A stretch of 64,000 nucleotides of DNA from DATENM01 sp045807725 (GTDB taxonomy: Bacteria; Acidobacteriota; Blastocatellia; UBA7656), in contig JBJMGV010000013.1 of the NCBI GenBank assembly GCA_045807725.1, forward strand, positions 1 through 64,000, written 5' to 3'. Under the pieces are notes generated by a model. The model did no database searches. It saw only the letters and a program-made list of their open reading frames with translations, and was not told the origin of the DNA. The translations under genes were made by a program, and so were the position numbers. Within the stretch, counting starts at the first letter, position 1; each line of letters begins with the position of its first letter. Below are positions 35,596 to 43,677 of this stretch, one piece after another.

Positions 35596-35859
35596 GTGAT
35601 TAAGCTGGACATTGTGAATCAAGTCTCTGACAAAACAGGCGTCCCGAAAACCAAAGCCGAAGTCGCCGTCGAGGCATTGTTCGAAGCTATGAAGACGGCC
35701 TTACAGCGCGGCGAGCGCATCGAGCTGCGCGGCTTCGGCGTCTTCGTCGTCAAGCCGCGCAAACGCGGCGTCGGTCGCAACCCGCGCACCGGCGAAGTCA
35801 CCGACATCCCGCCCGGTAAGACCATTCGCTTCAAGCCCGGCAAAGAACTGCAAGCCTGA
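35596..35859 (+). CDS. HU/IHF-family DNA-binding protein
   Basis: 87 residues, the length of a single-domain HU. It starts at GTG 35596 with CGGAGGG (35585-35591) in front. KLDIVNQVSDKTGVPKTKAEVAVEALFEAM forms the N-terminal dimerisation helices. The arm has RKRGVGRNPRTGEVTDIPPGK, holding the intercalating Pro of the RNP(R/K)TGE signature. It bends and compacts DNA in the nucleoid. A perfect consensus promoter 61 bases upstream suggests very strong expression. The ATG at 35458 would put a membrane-like leader on HU and pass through the promoter, so it is rejected. Confidence 0.95.
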   Translation: MIKLDIVNQVSDKTGVPKTKAEVAVEALFEAMKTALQRGERIELRGFGVFVVKPRKRGVGRNPRTGEVTDIPPGKTIRFKPGKELQA

Positions 35860-35863
35860 AAAA

Positions 35864-36292
35864 GAGACTAGAGGCTGGAGGCTGGAGGCTAGAGAAAAGA
35901 TGGCTTTTCAGAGCTATCAGGATCTCCAAGTTTGGCAATTGGGTATTACTCTAGTCGAAAGGGTCTATCATCTTACGGAAGCATTTCCGCAGAAGGAGAC
36001 CTATGCCCTATGCAACCAGATGCAAAGAGCGGCTGTTTCAATTCCTTCAAATATTGCCGAAGGTCACGCCCGCGACTCCACAAAAGAATTCCTTCATCAT
36101 CTTTCAGTCGCGTTGGGATCACTTGCAGAACTGGAAACGCAAGTGATTGTCGCTAAACGACTGGGCTATGTTAAACAATCAGCAGCAGACCTGGCTTTGG
36201 AGAAGGCCGCAGAATTGGGCAGGATGCTGCGTGGGCTGCAAAAATCACTAAAAGCCAAACTCTAGCCTCTAGCCTCTAGCCTCCAGCCTCTT
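35864..36292. mobile_element. Heptad inverted-repeat element carrying an S23 four-helix-bundle gene
   Basis: The left arm 35864-35894 (GAGGCTG/GAGGCTA units) and the right arm 36261-36292 (TAGCCTC units) are inverted copies of the same 7-bp family found empty at 14266 and 55716. Between the arms is one gene, 35900-36265, with no other space. The gene's TAG stop is part of the right arm. The gene has ~42% G+C in its first 60 bases against ~70% for a 60-base stretch of the HU gene just upstream. This looks like a mobile unit: inverted ends plus a single cargo gene. Confidence 0.65.
35900..36265 (+). CDS. Four-helix-bundle protein, S23/IVS-encoded family (Avd-like)
   Basis: 121 residues. FQSYQDLQVWQLGITLVERVY opens the family, followed by FPQKETYALCNQMQRAAVSIPSNIAEG and ELETQVIVAKRLGYV. 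Members are encoded by intervening sequences inserted in 23S rRNA genes, and are structurally related to the Avd accessory protein of diversity-generating retroelements. They form a basic pentameric bundle that binds nucleic acid. Here the gene lies in an intergenic region, between the arms of an inverted heptad repeat. No reverse transcriptase is nearby. Its low G+C suggests recent arrival. Confidence 0.88.
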   Translation: MAFQSYQDLQVWQLGITLVERVYHLTEAFPQKETYALCNQMQRAAVSIPSNIAEGHARDSTKEFLHHLSVALGSLAELETQVIVAKRLGYVKQSAADLALEKAAELGRMLRGLQKSLKAKL

Positions 36293-36297
36293 CCCAG

Positions 36298-37326
36298 TTG
36301 TATTCTAGATTTGTGGAAAATTCAGAGCCGTATCGCCTCAACGAAGTCCCCGTCACGCCATCCACGTTTGATCGTGAAGTGGTTTTCATCAACGCGCCCG
36401 AAAGCGAACTGTCGGCGCGGCGCATCGTTATTCACACGCTGCTCTTCATCCTCACCGCCATAACGACTACGCTCACCGGCGCGTCGTGGGTCGTGCGCGC
36501 GCCTGATGACTCGGTGCTCGATATTGTGATCGGGCCGCCGCTGGCGGTGATCCACGAAACGCTCGCCGGCAATCTCTTCCCGCTGACCGAAGGCTTGATC
36601 TTCACGGCGACGTTGCTGGTGATACTGGCGGCGCACGAGTTCGGTCATTACTTCGCGTGCCGTTACTATGGCATACGCGCAACGCTGCCCTTCTTCATTC
36701 CCGCGCCGCCGACTATCACACTGTTCGGCACGTTCGGCGCGGTCATCAAGATCAAAGCGCCGATCACTTCGCGCCGCGCCTTGTTCGACATCGGTCTGGC
36801 CGGGCCGCTCGCAGGCTTTGCCTTCGCGCTGCCGGCTTCGATCATCGGCCTTGCCATTGCCAAGCCCGCGCCGGTCGCTGAAGCGTTGCCAGCCGGCGGC
36901 GTACAGTTCTGGGACCCGCCGCTGTTTAAGCTGATCGCGTTGGCGATGGGCAAGCCGGAGATGTGGGATTGGAACCCCGTCTACTGGGCGGCGTGGGGCA
37001 CGCTGCTGGTAACAGCGTTGAATCTCTTCCCCGTCGGCCAGCTCGATGGCGGCCACGTCGTCTACGCGGTGTTTGGTAAGCGAATTCACAAATGGCTTTC
37101 AGTGATCGTCGTCGCGGCGACGGTGACGCTGTCGCTGGTGGCGCTGGTTCAATACCAGTCGCCGGTCTATGGCTTATGGACGCTGGTGCTGTTATTCCTG
37201 CTCAGAGTCGGCCACCCGCCCGTCATCGAAGACGAGCCGCTCGGCCTCGCGCGAACGATTCTTGCCATCGTTGCGCTGCTTGTCTTCCTCCTCTGCTTTA
37301 TGCCTTTCCCGGTAACGAAAACGTAA
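36298..37326 (+). CDS. Site-2-protease-like M50 family membrane metallopeptidase
   Basis: 342 residues (TTG 36298; GTG 36313 is equally possible). It has about seven hydrophobic segments. The zinc ligands are in AAHEFGHYFACRYYG (HEXXH) and NLFPVGQLDGGH (Asp), the S2P pair. Between them FDIGLAGPLAGF is the conserved loop. Such proteases cut membrane-anchored substrates (regulated intramembrane proteolysis). No PDZ domain is seen, and the substrate is unknown. The start codon is 5 bases from the right arm of the S23-bearing repeat and has no ribosome-binding site of its own. Confidence 0.85.
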   Translation: MYSRFVENSEPYRLNEVPVTPSTFDREVVFINAPESELSARRIVIHTLLFILTAITTTLTGASWVVRAPDDSVLDIVIGPPLAVIHETLAGNLFPLTEGLIFTATLLVILAAHEFGHYFACRYYGIRATLPFFIPAPPTITLFGTFGAVIKIKAPITSRRALFDIGLAGPLAGFAFALPASIIGLAIAKPAPVAEALPAGGVQFWDPPLFKLIALAMGKPEMWDWNPVYWAAWGTLLVTALNLFPVGQLDGGHVVYAVFGKRIHKWLSVIVVAATVTLSLVALVQYQSPVYGLWTLVLLFLLRVGHPPVIEDEPLGLARTILAIVALLVFLLCFMPFPVTKT

Positions 37327-37445
37327 GCCGCGCCGGCAACGCCTCATCTCAAAGTGATAGCATCTCGCCGTCGCGCCTGTGCTATGATGAGCCGGCGAGA
37401 TCGTCGCTGCTCTCAAGATTATCGGAAGCCAGTCGAGGAGGCGTT

Positions 37446-38183
37446 ATGGAGATCAATCCCGCGAATACCAGTATCGCCGTCGCGCTCGCCGCCGGCTTTC
37501 TGCAAGGGCTGCGGCACGCGCTCGACGCCGATCATCTGGTCGCCGTCTCGACCATCGTCAGCGAACATAAAAGTTTGTGGCGCTCGTCGCTCATCGGCAC
37601 CTTCTGGGGACTGGGCCACACGGTCTCGCTTGCGGTCGTGAGCGCCATCATCATCCTGCTACGCCCGACAATTCCCGAATCATCCTTGCCTTATCTGGAG
37701 ACGCCGGTTGCTGTAATGTTAATCGCACTCGGTGTCGGCGCGATCTGGCGAGCCGTGCGCGACGGCGGCTGGAAGATTCACACGCACACGCACGATCACG
37801 ACCAGTCGCGGCACAGCCACATCCACCTTCACACGCAGACAGGTCACGAACACCAGCATCACTTGATACGGCTTGGCCGCCGCCCGTTTCTCGTCGGCGT
37901 CGTGCACGGGCTGGCCGGCAGCGCCGTCGTCACGCTTGCCGTCGTCGCCGCCATTCCGTCTGTAGCGCTGGGCTTCGTGTGGCTGCTGGTCTTCGGGGTC
38001 GGCACGATTGGCGGGATGCTGTTGATGAGCGCCGCCATCAGCCTGCCCTTCATTCTGACGGCGCGGCGTTTTTCAACCATCAACGGAGCGATTCGCGTGC
38101 TCGCCGGGCTGTTCAGCATCGCGCTGGGGCTGTTGATCGCCTGGGAAATCTTTAGCGCCGCCGGGAGCGCTACTGTAGGATAA
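37446..38183 (+). CDS. NicO-type nickel/cobalt (urease accessory UreH-like) transporter
   Basis: 245 residues, about six membrane segments. The signature GLRHALDADHLVAVSTIV (HX4DH-like) lies at residues ~20-35, and a second family motif VGVVHGLAGSAVVTL follows the loop. The loop between (about 112-145) is His/Asp-rich (HTHTHDHDQSRHSHIHLH), a metal buffer. It would move Ni2+ or Co2+ across the inner membrane. The start is ATG 37446 with GAGGAGG in front; an open frame starting at 37092 is antecedent noise overlapping the protease gene. No urease or hydrogenase gene is nearby. Confidence 0.85.
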   Translation: MEINPANTSIAVALAAGFLQGLRHALDADHLVAVSTIVSEHKSLWRSSLIGTFWGLGHTVSLAVVSAIIILLRPTIPESSLPYLETPVAVMLIALGVGAIWRAVRDGGWKIHTHTHDHDQSRHSHIHLHTQTGHEHQHHLIRLGRRPFLVGVVHGLAGSAVVTLAVVAAIPSVALGFVWLLVFGVGTIGGMLLMSAAISLPFILTARRFSTINGAIRVLAGLFSIALGLLIAWEIFSAAGSATVG

Positions 38184-38201
38184 CTCACACCGGGGAGAAG
38201 A

Positions 38202-39065
38202 ATGTCAGAGGTCAACCACTTCGCCGAGCCGCCGCTGCCCTACCTCAACCCAGACTTCCTGAAGAGCGCCGACGCGCGCATCCTGCGCATCCTTTCCGAG
38301 TACCTCGAACCGGCGGCGCGCATGCGGCGCTACCGCATACGCGACACCATCGTCTTTTTCGGCTCGGCGCGCTCGGTCGCGCCAGAGGTCGCGGCGGCGC
38401 GGCTCGACGCGCTGAACGAGCGAATCGCTGAAGCCGGCGCGATGACGCCGACGCTCGAAGCCGAGCGGTCGCGCGCCGAGTATGCCGTGAGGCTGGCGCG
38501 TTACTACGCCGACGCGGTCGAGCTGGCGCGGCGCGTCACCGAGTGGTCGAAGGGCTTGACCGGGCAGCACCACTTCATCATCTGTTCGGGCGGCTCTGGC
38601 GGTATGATGGAAGCGGCCAATCGCGGCGCGTCGCTGGCGCGCGGCAAGACCATCGGCTTGAATATCGAACTGCCCTTCGAGCAGACGGTCAACCCATACG
38701 TCTCGCGCGACCTGATCTTCAACTTCCACTACTTCTTCATGCGCAAGTTCTGGTTCGTCTATCCGGCCAAAGCGCTGGTCGTCTTTCCGGGCGGCTTTGG
38801 CACGATGGACGAGATGTTTGAAGTGCTGACGCTGATCCAGACCAAGAAACCGGGGAAGACGATGCCGGTGATTCTCTTTGGCAAGACATTCTGGGAAGAG
38901 GTCGTCAATTTCGAGGCCCTGGTCCGCTGGGGCGTCGTCAGCCCGCACGACCTGGACATCTTTCATATCACGGATTCAGTGGACGATGCCTTCGCTTACC
39001 TGACCAGCCAACTCGAAGAGATGTACCTGACGCCGAAAGGACTGGAAGAGGTGAAGCTGACGTAA
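38202..39065 (+). CDS. LOG-family (TIGR00730-like) nucleotide phosphoribohydrolase
   Basis: 287 residues with the Rossmann-like LOG fold. The signature PGGFGTMDEMFEVLTLIQTKK is at residues ~195-215, and the first loop is FFGSARSV. CSGGSGGMMEAANRGAS carries the substrate-phosphate loop. Family members release the base from cytokinin or other nucleoside 5'-monophosphates, acting in nucleotide salvage; many were once called lysine decarboxylases. An ~85-residue helical insert between the first strand and the GG loop makes it a longer-type member. It follows the NicO gene by 18 bases, with a GGGGAGAAG site. Confidence 0.88.
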   Translation: MSEVNHFAEPPLPYLNPDFLKSADARILRILSEYLEPAARMRRYRIRDTIVFFGSARSVAPEVAAARLDALNERIAEAGAMTPTLEAERSRAEYAVRLARYYADAVELARRVTEWSKGLTGQHHFIICSGGSGGMMEAANRGASLARGKTIGLNIELPFEQTVNPYVSRDLIFNFHYFFMRKFWFVYPAKALVVFPGGFGTMDEMFEVLTLIQTKKPGKTMPVILFGKTFWEEVVNFEALVRWGVVSPHDLDIFHITDSVDDAFAYLTSQLEEMYLTPKGLEEVKLT

Positions 39066-39097
39066 GCGCTCGCCCGGCAACGCGGCCAGCGCCCGGC

Positions 39098-39811
39098 TCA
39101 GGCGTCGGGGAGTTTATCGACCATTTCAATCACGCGCTCGACCTGTTTGAGATAGCCCGCAAACGTCGCCTGCGTTTCCGAATCCAGCCACACGTCTTCA
39201 CGGTCGGCGTACTCAAATATGCGCGCGAAGACGGCCTTGTCGAGCCGCAACGTTTCTGCGGTTTTCATTACACATTCACGTTTCTCAAACGGCGCATCGT
39301 GGCCAGCCATCCGTAGCACGTGACGGAACAGGACGCTGAAGCTGTCGAGCGAGTTAGCCATCAATTCAGTGAGCCGCGCCGGGTTGCGCGAGGCCGGAAT
39401 GTACATCCGCCGCAAGCGCAGCAGCCGCGCGCGCAACTCATATTCGAGCTGGTGGCGCAGATTGTGTGTTTGAAGGTCGAGATGATCGAATGGGTCTTGA
39501 CCGTAGAGCACGTGGCGTACCTGGCTCATATCGATGAACTCGATGGGAAAGACATCGGCAGCATCGGCGATCTCTTCGCTGGTGAAATAGACCGGCAGCG
39601 GATTGCCCTCTTCGCGCCAGTGCTCGGCGATGGTGTGCGCCGCCTGCAAATCTGCCGGGGCGATTGATTCGAGCACGACGAGCACACGCTTGGGCACGTC
39701 GTCATCGACCCGCCCGCTCACCACGGCGGAGCCATAGAGCACAACCGATTTCAAATTATCGCCGTGCGCGTCAGCAAGCGCACCGACCAGTCGCTTCAAT
39801 TCATCCGCCAC
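39098..39811 (-). CDS. Nucleotidyltransferase-like protein (degenerate MNT plus helical domain)
   Basis: 237 residues starting with GTG 39811, with GGAGGG in front. The N-terminal part reads VVLYGSAVVSGRVDDDVPKRVLVVLES, similar to the GSXXXG...DXD core of minimal nucleotidyltransferases but with extra residues, so activity is uncertain. The C-terminal ~120 residues are helical (LRARLLRLRRMYIPASRN, SVLFRHVLRMAG), as in HEPN-like partners. An open frame starting at 39955 adds an Ala-rich leader that is only a shadow of the preceding gene's Gly codons. It follows the TPM gene by 16 bases. Confidence 0.65.
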   Translation of the reverse strand: MADELKRLVGALADAHGDNLKSVVLYGSAVVSGRVDDDVPKRVLVVLESIAPADLQAAHTIAEHWREEGNPLPVYFTSEEIADAADVFPIEFIDMSQVRHVLYGQDPFDHLDLQTHNLRHQLEYELRARLLRLRRMYIPASRNPARLTELMANSLDSFSVLFRHVLRMAGHDAPFEKRECVMKTAETLRLDKAVFARIFEYADREDVWLDSETQATFAGYLKQVERVIEMVDKLPDA

Positions 39812-39827
39812 GTCCGCTGCCCTCCGT

Positions 39828-40712
39828 TTACCAGTTGTCGCTCGCGCCGCCGCCGCCGAAGTCGCCGCCGCCGCCGAAGCCGCCGAAGCCGCCGCCATCA
39901 CCACCGCCACCGCCCCAGTTGCTACCGCTTGAACCGCCCCAACCGCCGCCGCCAAAGCCGCCGCGACCGCCGCCGAAGATGATCGGCCAGAGCATCCAGC
40001 TTATCCCGCTGCCGCGACGATACCCGCCGCCCGGCCCGCCGCGACCGCCGCGACCGAGCGCGCGGATGATCGAGAAGACTATGAAGACGATGATGAGAAT
40101 CGTCACCGGCGAGATACCTCGGCTGCGCTGCGGGCGGCGCGCCGGCGCGCGGTAGGCTTGCGTCTGATCAACGCCTTCCATCGAGATGCCAAGCTTCTGC
40201 GCAAGCGTCGCCAGAATCGTCTGCGTGCCGGTAGTCAGCGCTTCATCAAAGCGGCCCTGCTGGAAATCGTCGCGCATCTTGCGAATGATCTCGCCGGCCA
40301 ACCCGTCGGGCATGTCGCCTTCAAGGTGACGGCTGACTTCCAGTCGCGTGCTGCCCTGATAGAGTGGGTCGCTGCCCGTTGGCTCTTTGATGGCGACTAG
40401 CAACAGCAGACTGCGCTTTTGCGAGTCGCTGCCGATGCCCCACTTGCGCGCCAGTTGCACGCTGTAATCTTCGAGCGCGTAGCCCTGCAAATCATCATAT
40501 CGCATCGTGACGACGGCGACCTCTATGCCGCTGCGGGTGCGAAAATTCTCAAGCAGGCTTTCAAGCTGCTGTCGCTTGGCGGCGCTCAGCTTGCCGGCGA
40601 AGTCGTTGACCATCGCGGTGAAAACGGGCAACTGCGGCTGCGCGAAGGCAAGCGCCGCCAGCGCCAGAATGATAATTGCGGTAAGACACGTTTTCTTGAT
40701 TGCTGCTGTCAT
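39828..40712 (-). CDS. TPM-domain membrane protein with Gly-rich tail (YgcG family)
   Basis: 294 residues. A signal peptide spans residues 1-24 (CLTAIIILALAALAFA). A TPM_phosphatase domain lies at ~30-165 (VNDFAGKLSAAKRQQLESLLENF, VAVVTMRYDDLQGY, GDMPDGLAGEIIRKMRDDFQQ). One membrane segment is at ~200-220. The last ~75 residues are almost all Gly/Ser/Trp (GGGGWGGSSGSN). The TPM domain would lie outside the cytoplasm. Family members have been tied to photosystem II repair or acid phosphatase activity, and to quality control of membrane proteins; the role here is unknown. Confidence 0.85.
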   Translation of the reverse strand: MTAAIKKTCLTAIIILALAALAFAQPQLPVFTAMVNDFAGKLSAAKRQQLESLLENFRTRSGIEVAVVTMRYDDLQGYALEDYSVQLARKWGIGSDSQKRSLLLLVAIKEPTGSDPLYQGSTRLEVSRHLEGDMPDGLAGEIIRKMRDDFQQGRFDEALTTGTQTILATLAQKLGISMEGVDQTQAYRAPARRPQRSRGISPVTILIIVFIVFSIIRALGRGGRGGPGGGYRRGSGISWMLWPIIFGGGRGGFGGGGWGGSSGSNWGGGGGDGGGFGGFGGGGDFGGGGASDNW

Positions 40713-40910
40713 TGAATAAAAACCTCGCCGCGCGTTCGCCTGATTGCTGATCTTTCGCCTGCTAGTGAACAGTGCCGCGCCACTTGACGGCTGCCGGAGA
40801 TTCACCCTGACGGTTTTGAACATACGCTTTCATGATAGCGGACGCGGCGAGGAAAACGAATGACGATTGCGAGCGCGCCGAAGCGACCGGAGAAGCAAGG
40901 CGTGGCCAAC

Positions 40911-41690
40911 TCAGTGGCCGAGGTGCAGCGCTTCAAGCAATCGCTCGATCACATAAAGCAACGCCACACCGGCAAAGACCATCAGCGACGTGCGGACGCC
41001 GCCTTCGCGCGTGTTCACTTCGGGGATCAGGTCGGAGGCGGCAACGTAGAGCGTGACGCCCGCCGATAGCGGCAGCACGTGCGCCGACAGCGGCAATGAG
41101 GCGACGGCGACGTGACGAAAAGCCAGCACCAGCGCTACGCCGATTAATGTAGCCATACCTACAGCCAGCGCCGCCAGCCGCGCCGCCTTTCGGCTGCGCC
41201 CGGCGGCCAGCATCATCGAGGCGACCGTGAATCCTTCCGGCAGCTTGTGCAGCAGGATGGCGAGGAAAACCAGCACGCCGAGTTGCACATCCACCAGTGA
41301 AGCGACGGCAATGGAGACGCCGTCAAAGAACGTATGCACGAGCAGCGCGCCCACTCCAGCCAGTGCGGCGTGATGGCGGAGCATCGCTTCTTCGTGCGTC
41401 TCTTCGCCGAAGTGAAAGTGCGGCGCGAGGGTGTGCTCGACGAACTGAATCAGCATGTAACCGGCCAGCACCCAGAGCATCGGGAAGACCTTTTCGCCCT
41501 GCCACTGTTCCATACTTTCGGGGATGAGTTTGATGAAGACGGCGGCCAACATAAAGCCTGCGCCGAGCGCGATCAGGTAACGCAAGGCTCCCTGTCCCAG
41601 CCGCCGCGACGAGACCAGAAAGCCTCCCAGAAAATTCGCCGCCGCCGCCGCCAGTCCATAAGCCGCGATGTACAGTGCGGTCTTATCCAT
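40911..41690 (-). CDS. ZIP-family divalent metal transporter
   Basis: 259 residues with about eight membrane segments. ZIP helix IV is LLVHTFFDGVSIAVA and helix V is LLHKLPEGFTVASMM, both with the His/Asp/Glu metal ligands. The loop (~92-108) HFHFGEETHEEAMLRHH is His-rich and could act as a metal buffer. It probably takes up Zn2+ or Fe2+. It is co-directional with the TPM gene but separated by 198 bases without a gene. Confidence 0.88.
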   Translation of the reverse strand: MDKTALYIAAYGLAAAAANFLGGFLVSSRRLGQGALRYLIALGAGFMLAAVFIKLIPESMEQWQGEKVFPMLWVLAGYMLIQFVEHTLAPHFHFGEETHEEAMLRHHAALAGVGALLVHTFFDGVSIAVASLVDVQLGVLVFLAILLHKLPEGFTVASMMLAAGRSRKAARLAALAVGMATLIGVALVLAFRHVAVASLPLSAHVLPLSAGVTLYVAASDLIPEVNTREGGVRTSLMVFAGVALLYVIERLLEALHLGH

Positions 41691-41876
41691 TCAATTAAGC
41701 TCCGTCGCTCAAAGTCACGGACTATAGCATATTTGCTCACCGCACGGCGGAAGATTCTTTGCGCTCGCTCGCTCAGTGTGGCGACGATACAGCCCGGCCC
41801 GCTCCGAGGCGGCTTGCCCGCTCCCCGCCGCCTCTCTCGAAACCGCGCAAGTTCTTATCCTCGCAGAATTTCACGC

Positions 41877-41905
41877 TTGACAGCCCTCTTTATCTGACGT
41901 ACCAT
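41877..41905 (+). promoter_or_regulatory. Promoter of the division/cell-wall cluster
   Basis: TTGACA (41877-41882), 17 bases, TACCAT (41900-41905; four of six). Transcription would begin ~41912, just where the MraZ boxes start. This is the only good promoter I see upstream of mraZ in the 322-base gap after the ZIP gene. Confidence 0.7.
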
Positions 41906-41914
41906 ACGGCGACA

Positions 41915-41939
41915 GTGGAACAAAGTGGACCAAAATGGA
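41915..41939 (+). promoter_or_regulatory. MraZ operator: three direct repeats
   Basis: GTGGA at 41915 and 41925 and ATGGA at 41935 form three repeats with an exact 10-base period. MraZ of E. coli and other bacteria binds three or four TGGGN-type repeats separated by 5 bases upstream of its own gene. The match in number, period and place suggests that MraZ represses this cluster by binding at the transcription start. Confidence 0.75.
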
Positions 41940-42012
41940 GATGCTTTTATAACGAAGAATAAGGTGGGCGAGGTTAAGACGAAACTTTAAGTTTGCGGGC
42001 CGCATTCGTCAG

Positions 42013-42453
42013 ATGTTGAGAGGCAATTATACAGTCAGGATGGACGAGAAAGGGCGAATCAAATTGCCCGCAGCCTACCGCCGCTACGTCGATGAACATT
42101 ACGGCGCAGATTTTTATGTGACGAGCCTGACCGGCGATTGCGCTCGCCTCTACCCGATGCGCGAGTGGCTGGCAATTGAAGAGAAACTGCAAGCGCGCGG
42201 CACGATGGACGCTGCCGTCCGAAAGTTCCTTGACCGCACGAGCTTCTTCGGCCAGCCCTGCGAAATGGACACGCAAGGGCGTTTGCTGATCCACCCGCTG
42301 CTGCGGACCAGCGCCGAATTGACCGGCGACGTGGCAGTCATCGGCTACTTGCAGTACCTGGAAGTCTGGGAGCTGGATAAGTTCAAGGCGCGGCTCGACG
42401 CGGAGCCGTACACCGCCGCCGACGCCGCCGCGCTCGCGCAGATCGGCGTCTAG
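42013..42453 (+). CDS. mraZ: Transcriptional regulator MraZ
   Basis: 146 residues, two AbrB-like halves: RGNYTVRMDEKGRIKLPAAYRRYV (first DXXGRIXLP) and FFGQPCEMDTQGRLLIHPLLR (second DXQGRLXXP). It is a ring-forming DNA-binding protein that regulates the dcw cluster; the operator is seen 74 bases upstream. The Cys in the second half and the modest C-terminal extension are not unusual. It heads the cluster, 46 bases before rsmH. Confidence 0.94.
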   Translation: MLRGNYTVRMDEKGRIKLPAAYRRYVDEHYGADFYVTSLTGDCARLYPMREWLAIEEKLQARGTMDAAVRKFLDRTSFFGQPCEMDTQGRLLIHPLLRTSAELTGDVAVIGYLQYLEVWELDKFKARLDAEPYTAADAAALAQIGV

Positions 42454-42499
42454 GCCGAGCGCACACCGAATTAATTATCCGGGCAATGATGACAAAGCA

Positions 42500-43543
42500 A
42501 TGGATTCCCCAATCGGAGAGGAAAGTCAGTCTCATGAGCCGGTGCTGCTTAAGGAAATCATTGATTTTCTCAGGCCGGAACAAGGCGGCCTTTTCGTTGA
42601 TTGCACGCTCGGACTGGGTGGCCACAGCGAAGCCATTCTGAAGGCTTCGCCCGACGCGCGCGTCATCGGCCTTGACCGTGACCGCGAAGCGTTGGCGGTC
42701 GCCGAAAAGCGGCTGGCGATCTTTGACAATCGGTTTCGAGCCGTCCACAGCAATTTCACCGAGATCAGTCACGTCCTGGCTCAGATGAAGGCGATGAGCG
42801 TTCAGGGCGTTTTGGCCGATTTAGGCGTTTCATCGTTGCAACTCGATAGCGGCAAGCGCGGCTTCAGTTTCATTGCCGACGCGCCGCTCGATATGCGAAT
42901 GGATCAGAGCAGCGGTGAAACGGCGGCGGACCTCGTTAATTCCTTGCCGGAAGTTGAGCTGGCAGATCTGATTTTTGAATATGGCGAGGAGCGCGGCGCG
43001 CGCCGTATCGCCCGCGCCATTGCGCGCGAACGCGAGCGCGGGCCAATCGAAACGACGAAGCAGATGGCCGACCTCGTCGTTCGCACGTTGCGCGTGCCGG
43101 GCCGCTGGCGGATTCATCCGGCGACGCGAACATTTCAAGCCTTGCGCATCGCCGTCAATCAGGAGTTACGCGCCGTCGAGGCTTTCATCCCTGACGCGGT
43201 TACGGCGCTGGCGCAGGGCGGGCGGCTGGCGATCATCTCGTTCCATTCGCTTGAAGACCGCATCGTCAAGCGCAGCTTTTTACGGGAATCGGGCCGCTGC
43301 GACTGCCCGGTTGAAGTGCGAAGGATCACGATGACAAGCCAGCCCTTTGCGGAGGACGGTCTTGGATCAAGCGGCGAAGAAAAAGGCGACTCGCGCGCGT
43401 CGGGTGAGACTGGCTGCCCGGTGTGCGGCGCGCGTCGTCGGGTTCACCTCCTCACACGCAAGCCCATTCGCCCGAGCGCCGCAGAAACCGCGCGCAATCC
43501 CCGCTCTCGCAGCGCGCTGCTGCGCGTTTGCGAGAAACTGTGA
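42500..43543 (+). CDS. rsmH: 16S rRNA (cytosine-1402-N4)-methyltransferase
   Basis: 347 residues. SHEPVLLKEIIDFL opens the family and FVDCTLGLGGHSEAIL is the SAM motif. GVLADLGVSSLQLD, RGFSFIADAPLDMRMD and LAIISFHSLEDRIVKRSF are all conserved. A Cys-pair insert (CDCP...CPVCG, typical of many members) occurs at ~275-310. It methylates C1402 of 16S rRNA. The C-terminal ~30 residues (PIRPSAAETARNPRSRSALLRVCEK) match the usual end. A 134-base gap to ftsL holds no gene. Confidence 0.94.
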   Translation: MDSPIGEESQSHEPVLLKEIIDFLRPEQGGLFVDCTLGLGGHSEAILKASPDARVIGLDRDREALAVAEKRLAIFDNRFRAVHSNFTEISHVLAQMKAMSVQGVLADLGVSSLQLDSGKRGFSFIADAPLDMRMDQSSGETAADLVNSLPEVELADLIFEYGEERGARRIARAIARERERGPIETTKQMADLVVRTLRVPGRWRIHPATRTFQALRIAVNQELRAVEAFIPDAVTALAQGGRLAIISFHSLEDRIVKRSFLRESGRCDCPVEVRRITMTSQPFAEDGLGSSGEEKGDSRASGETGCPVCGARRRVHLLTRKPIRPSAAETARNPRSRSALLRVCEKL

Positions 43544-43677
43544 ATTCGTAAGCCCAACTCTTCTAGCCCCAAACTCGAACGGGCCGCAGGTTGTTTTCGC
43601 GGCGCGTCGCTTCAGTGACCCGCTGAAGCTGACCGCCCGAAAGCGTTTTGCCCGCATCAATCTTTGAGGCAGATGTT

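Noticed and set aside
39812..39955. Ala-rich N-terminal extension of the nucleotidyltransferase-like protein
   Set aside because: It is the out-of-frame reading of the Gly-rich tail of the TPM gene; GTG 39811 has its own GGAGGG site.
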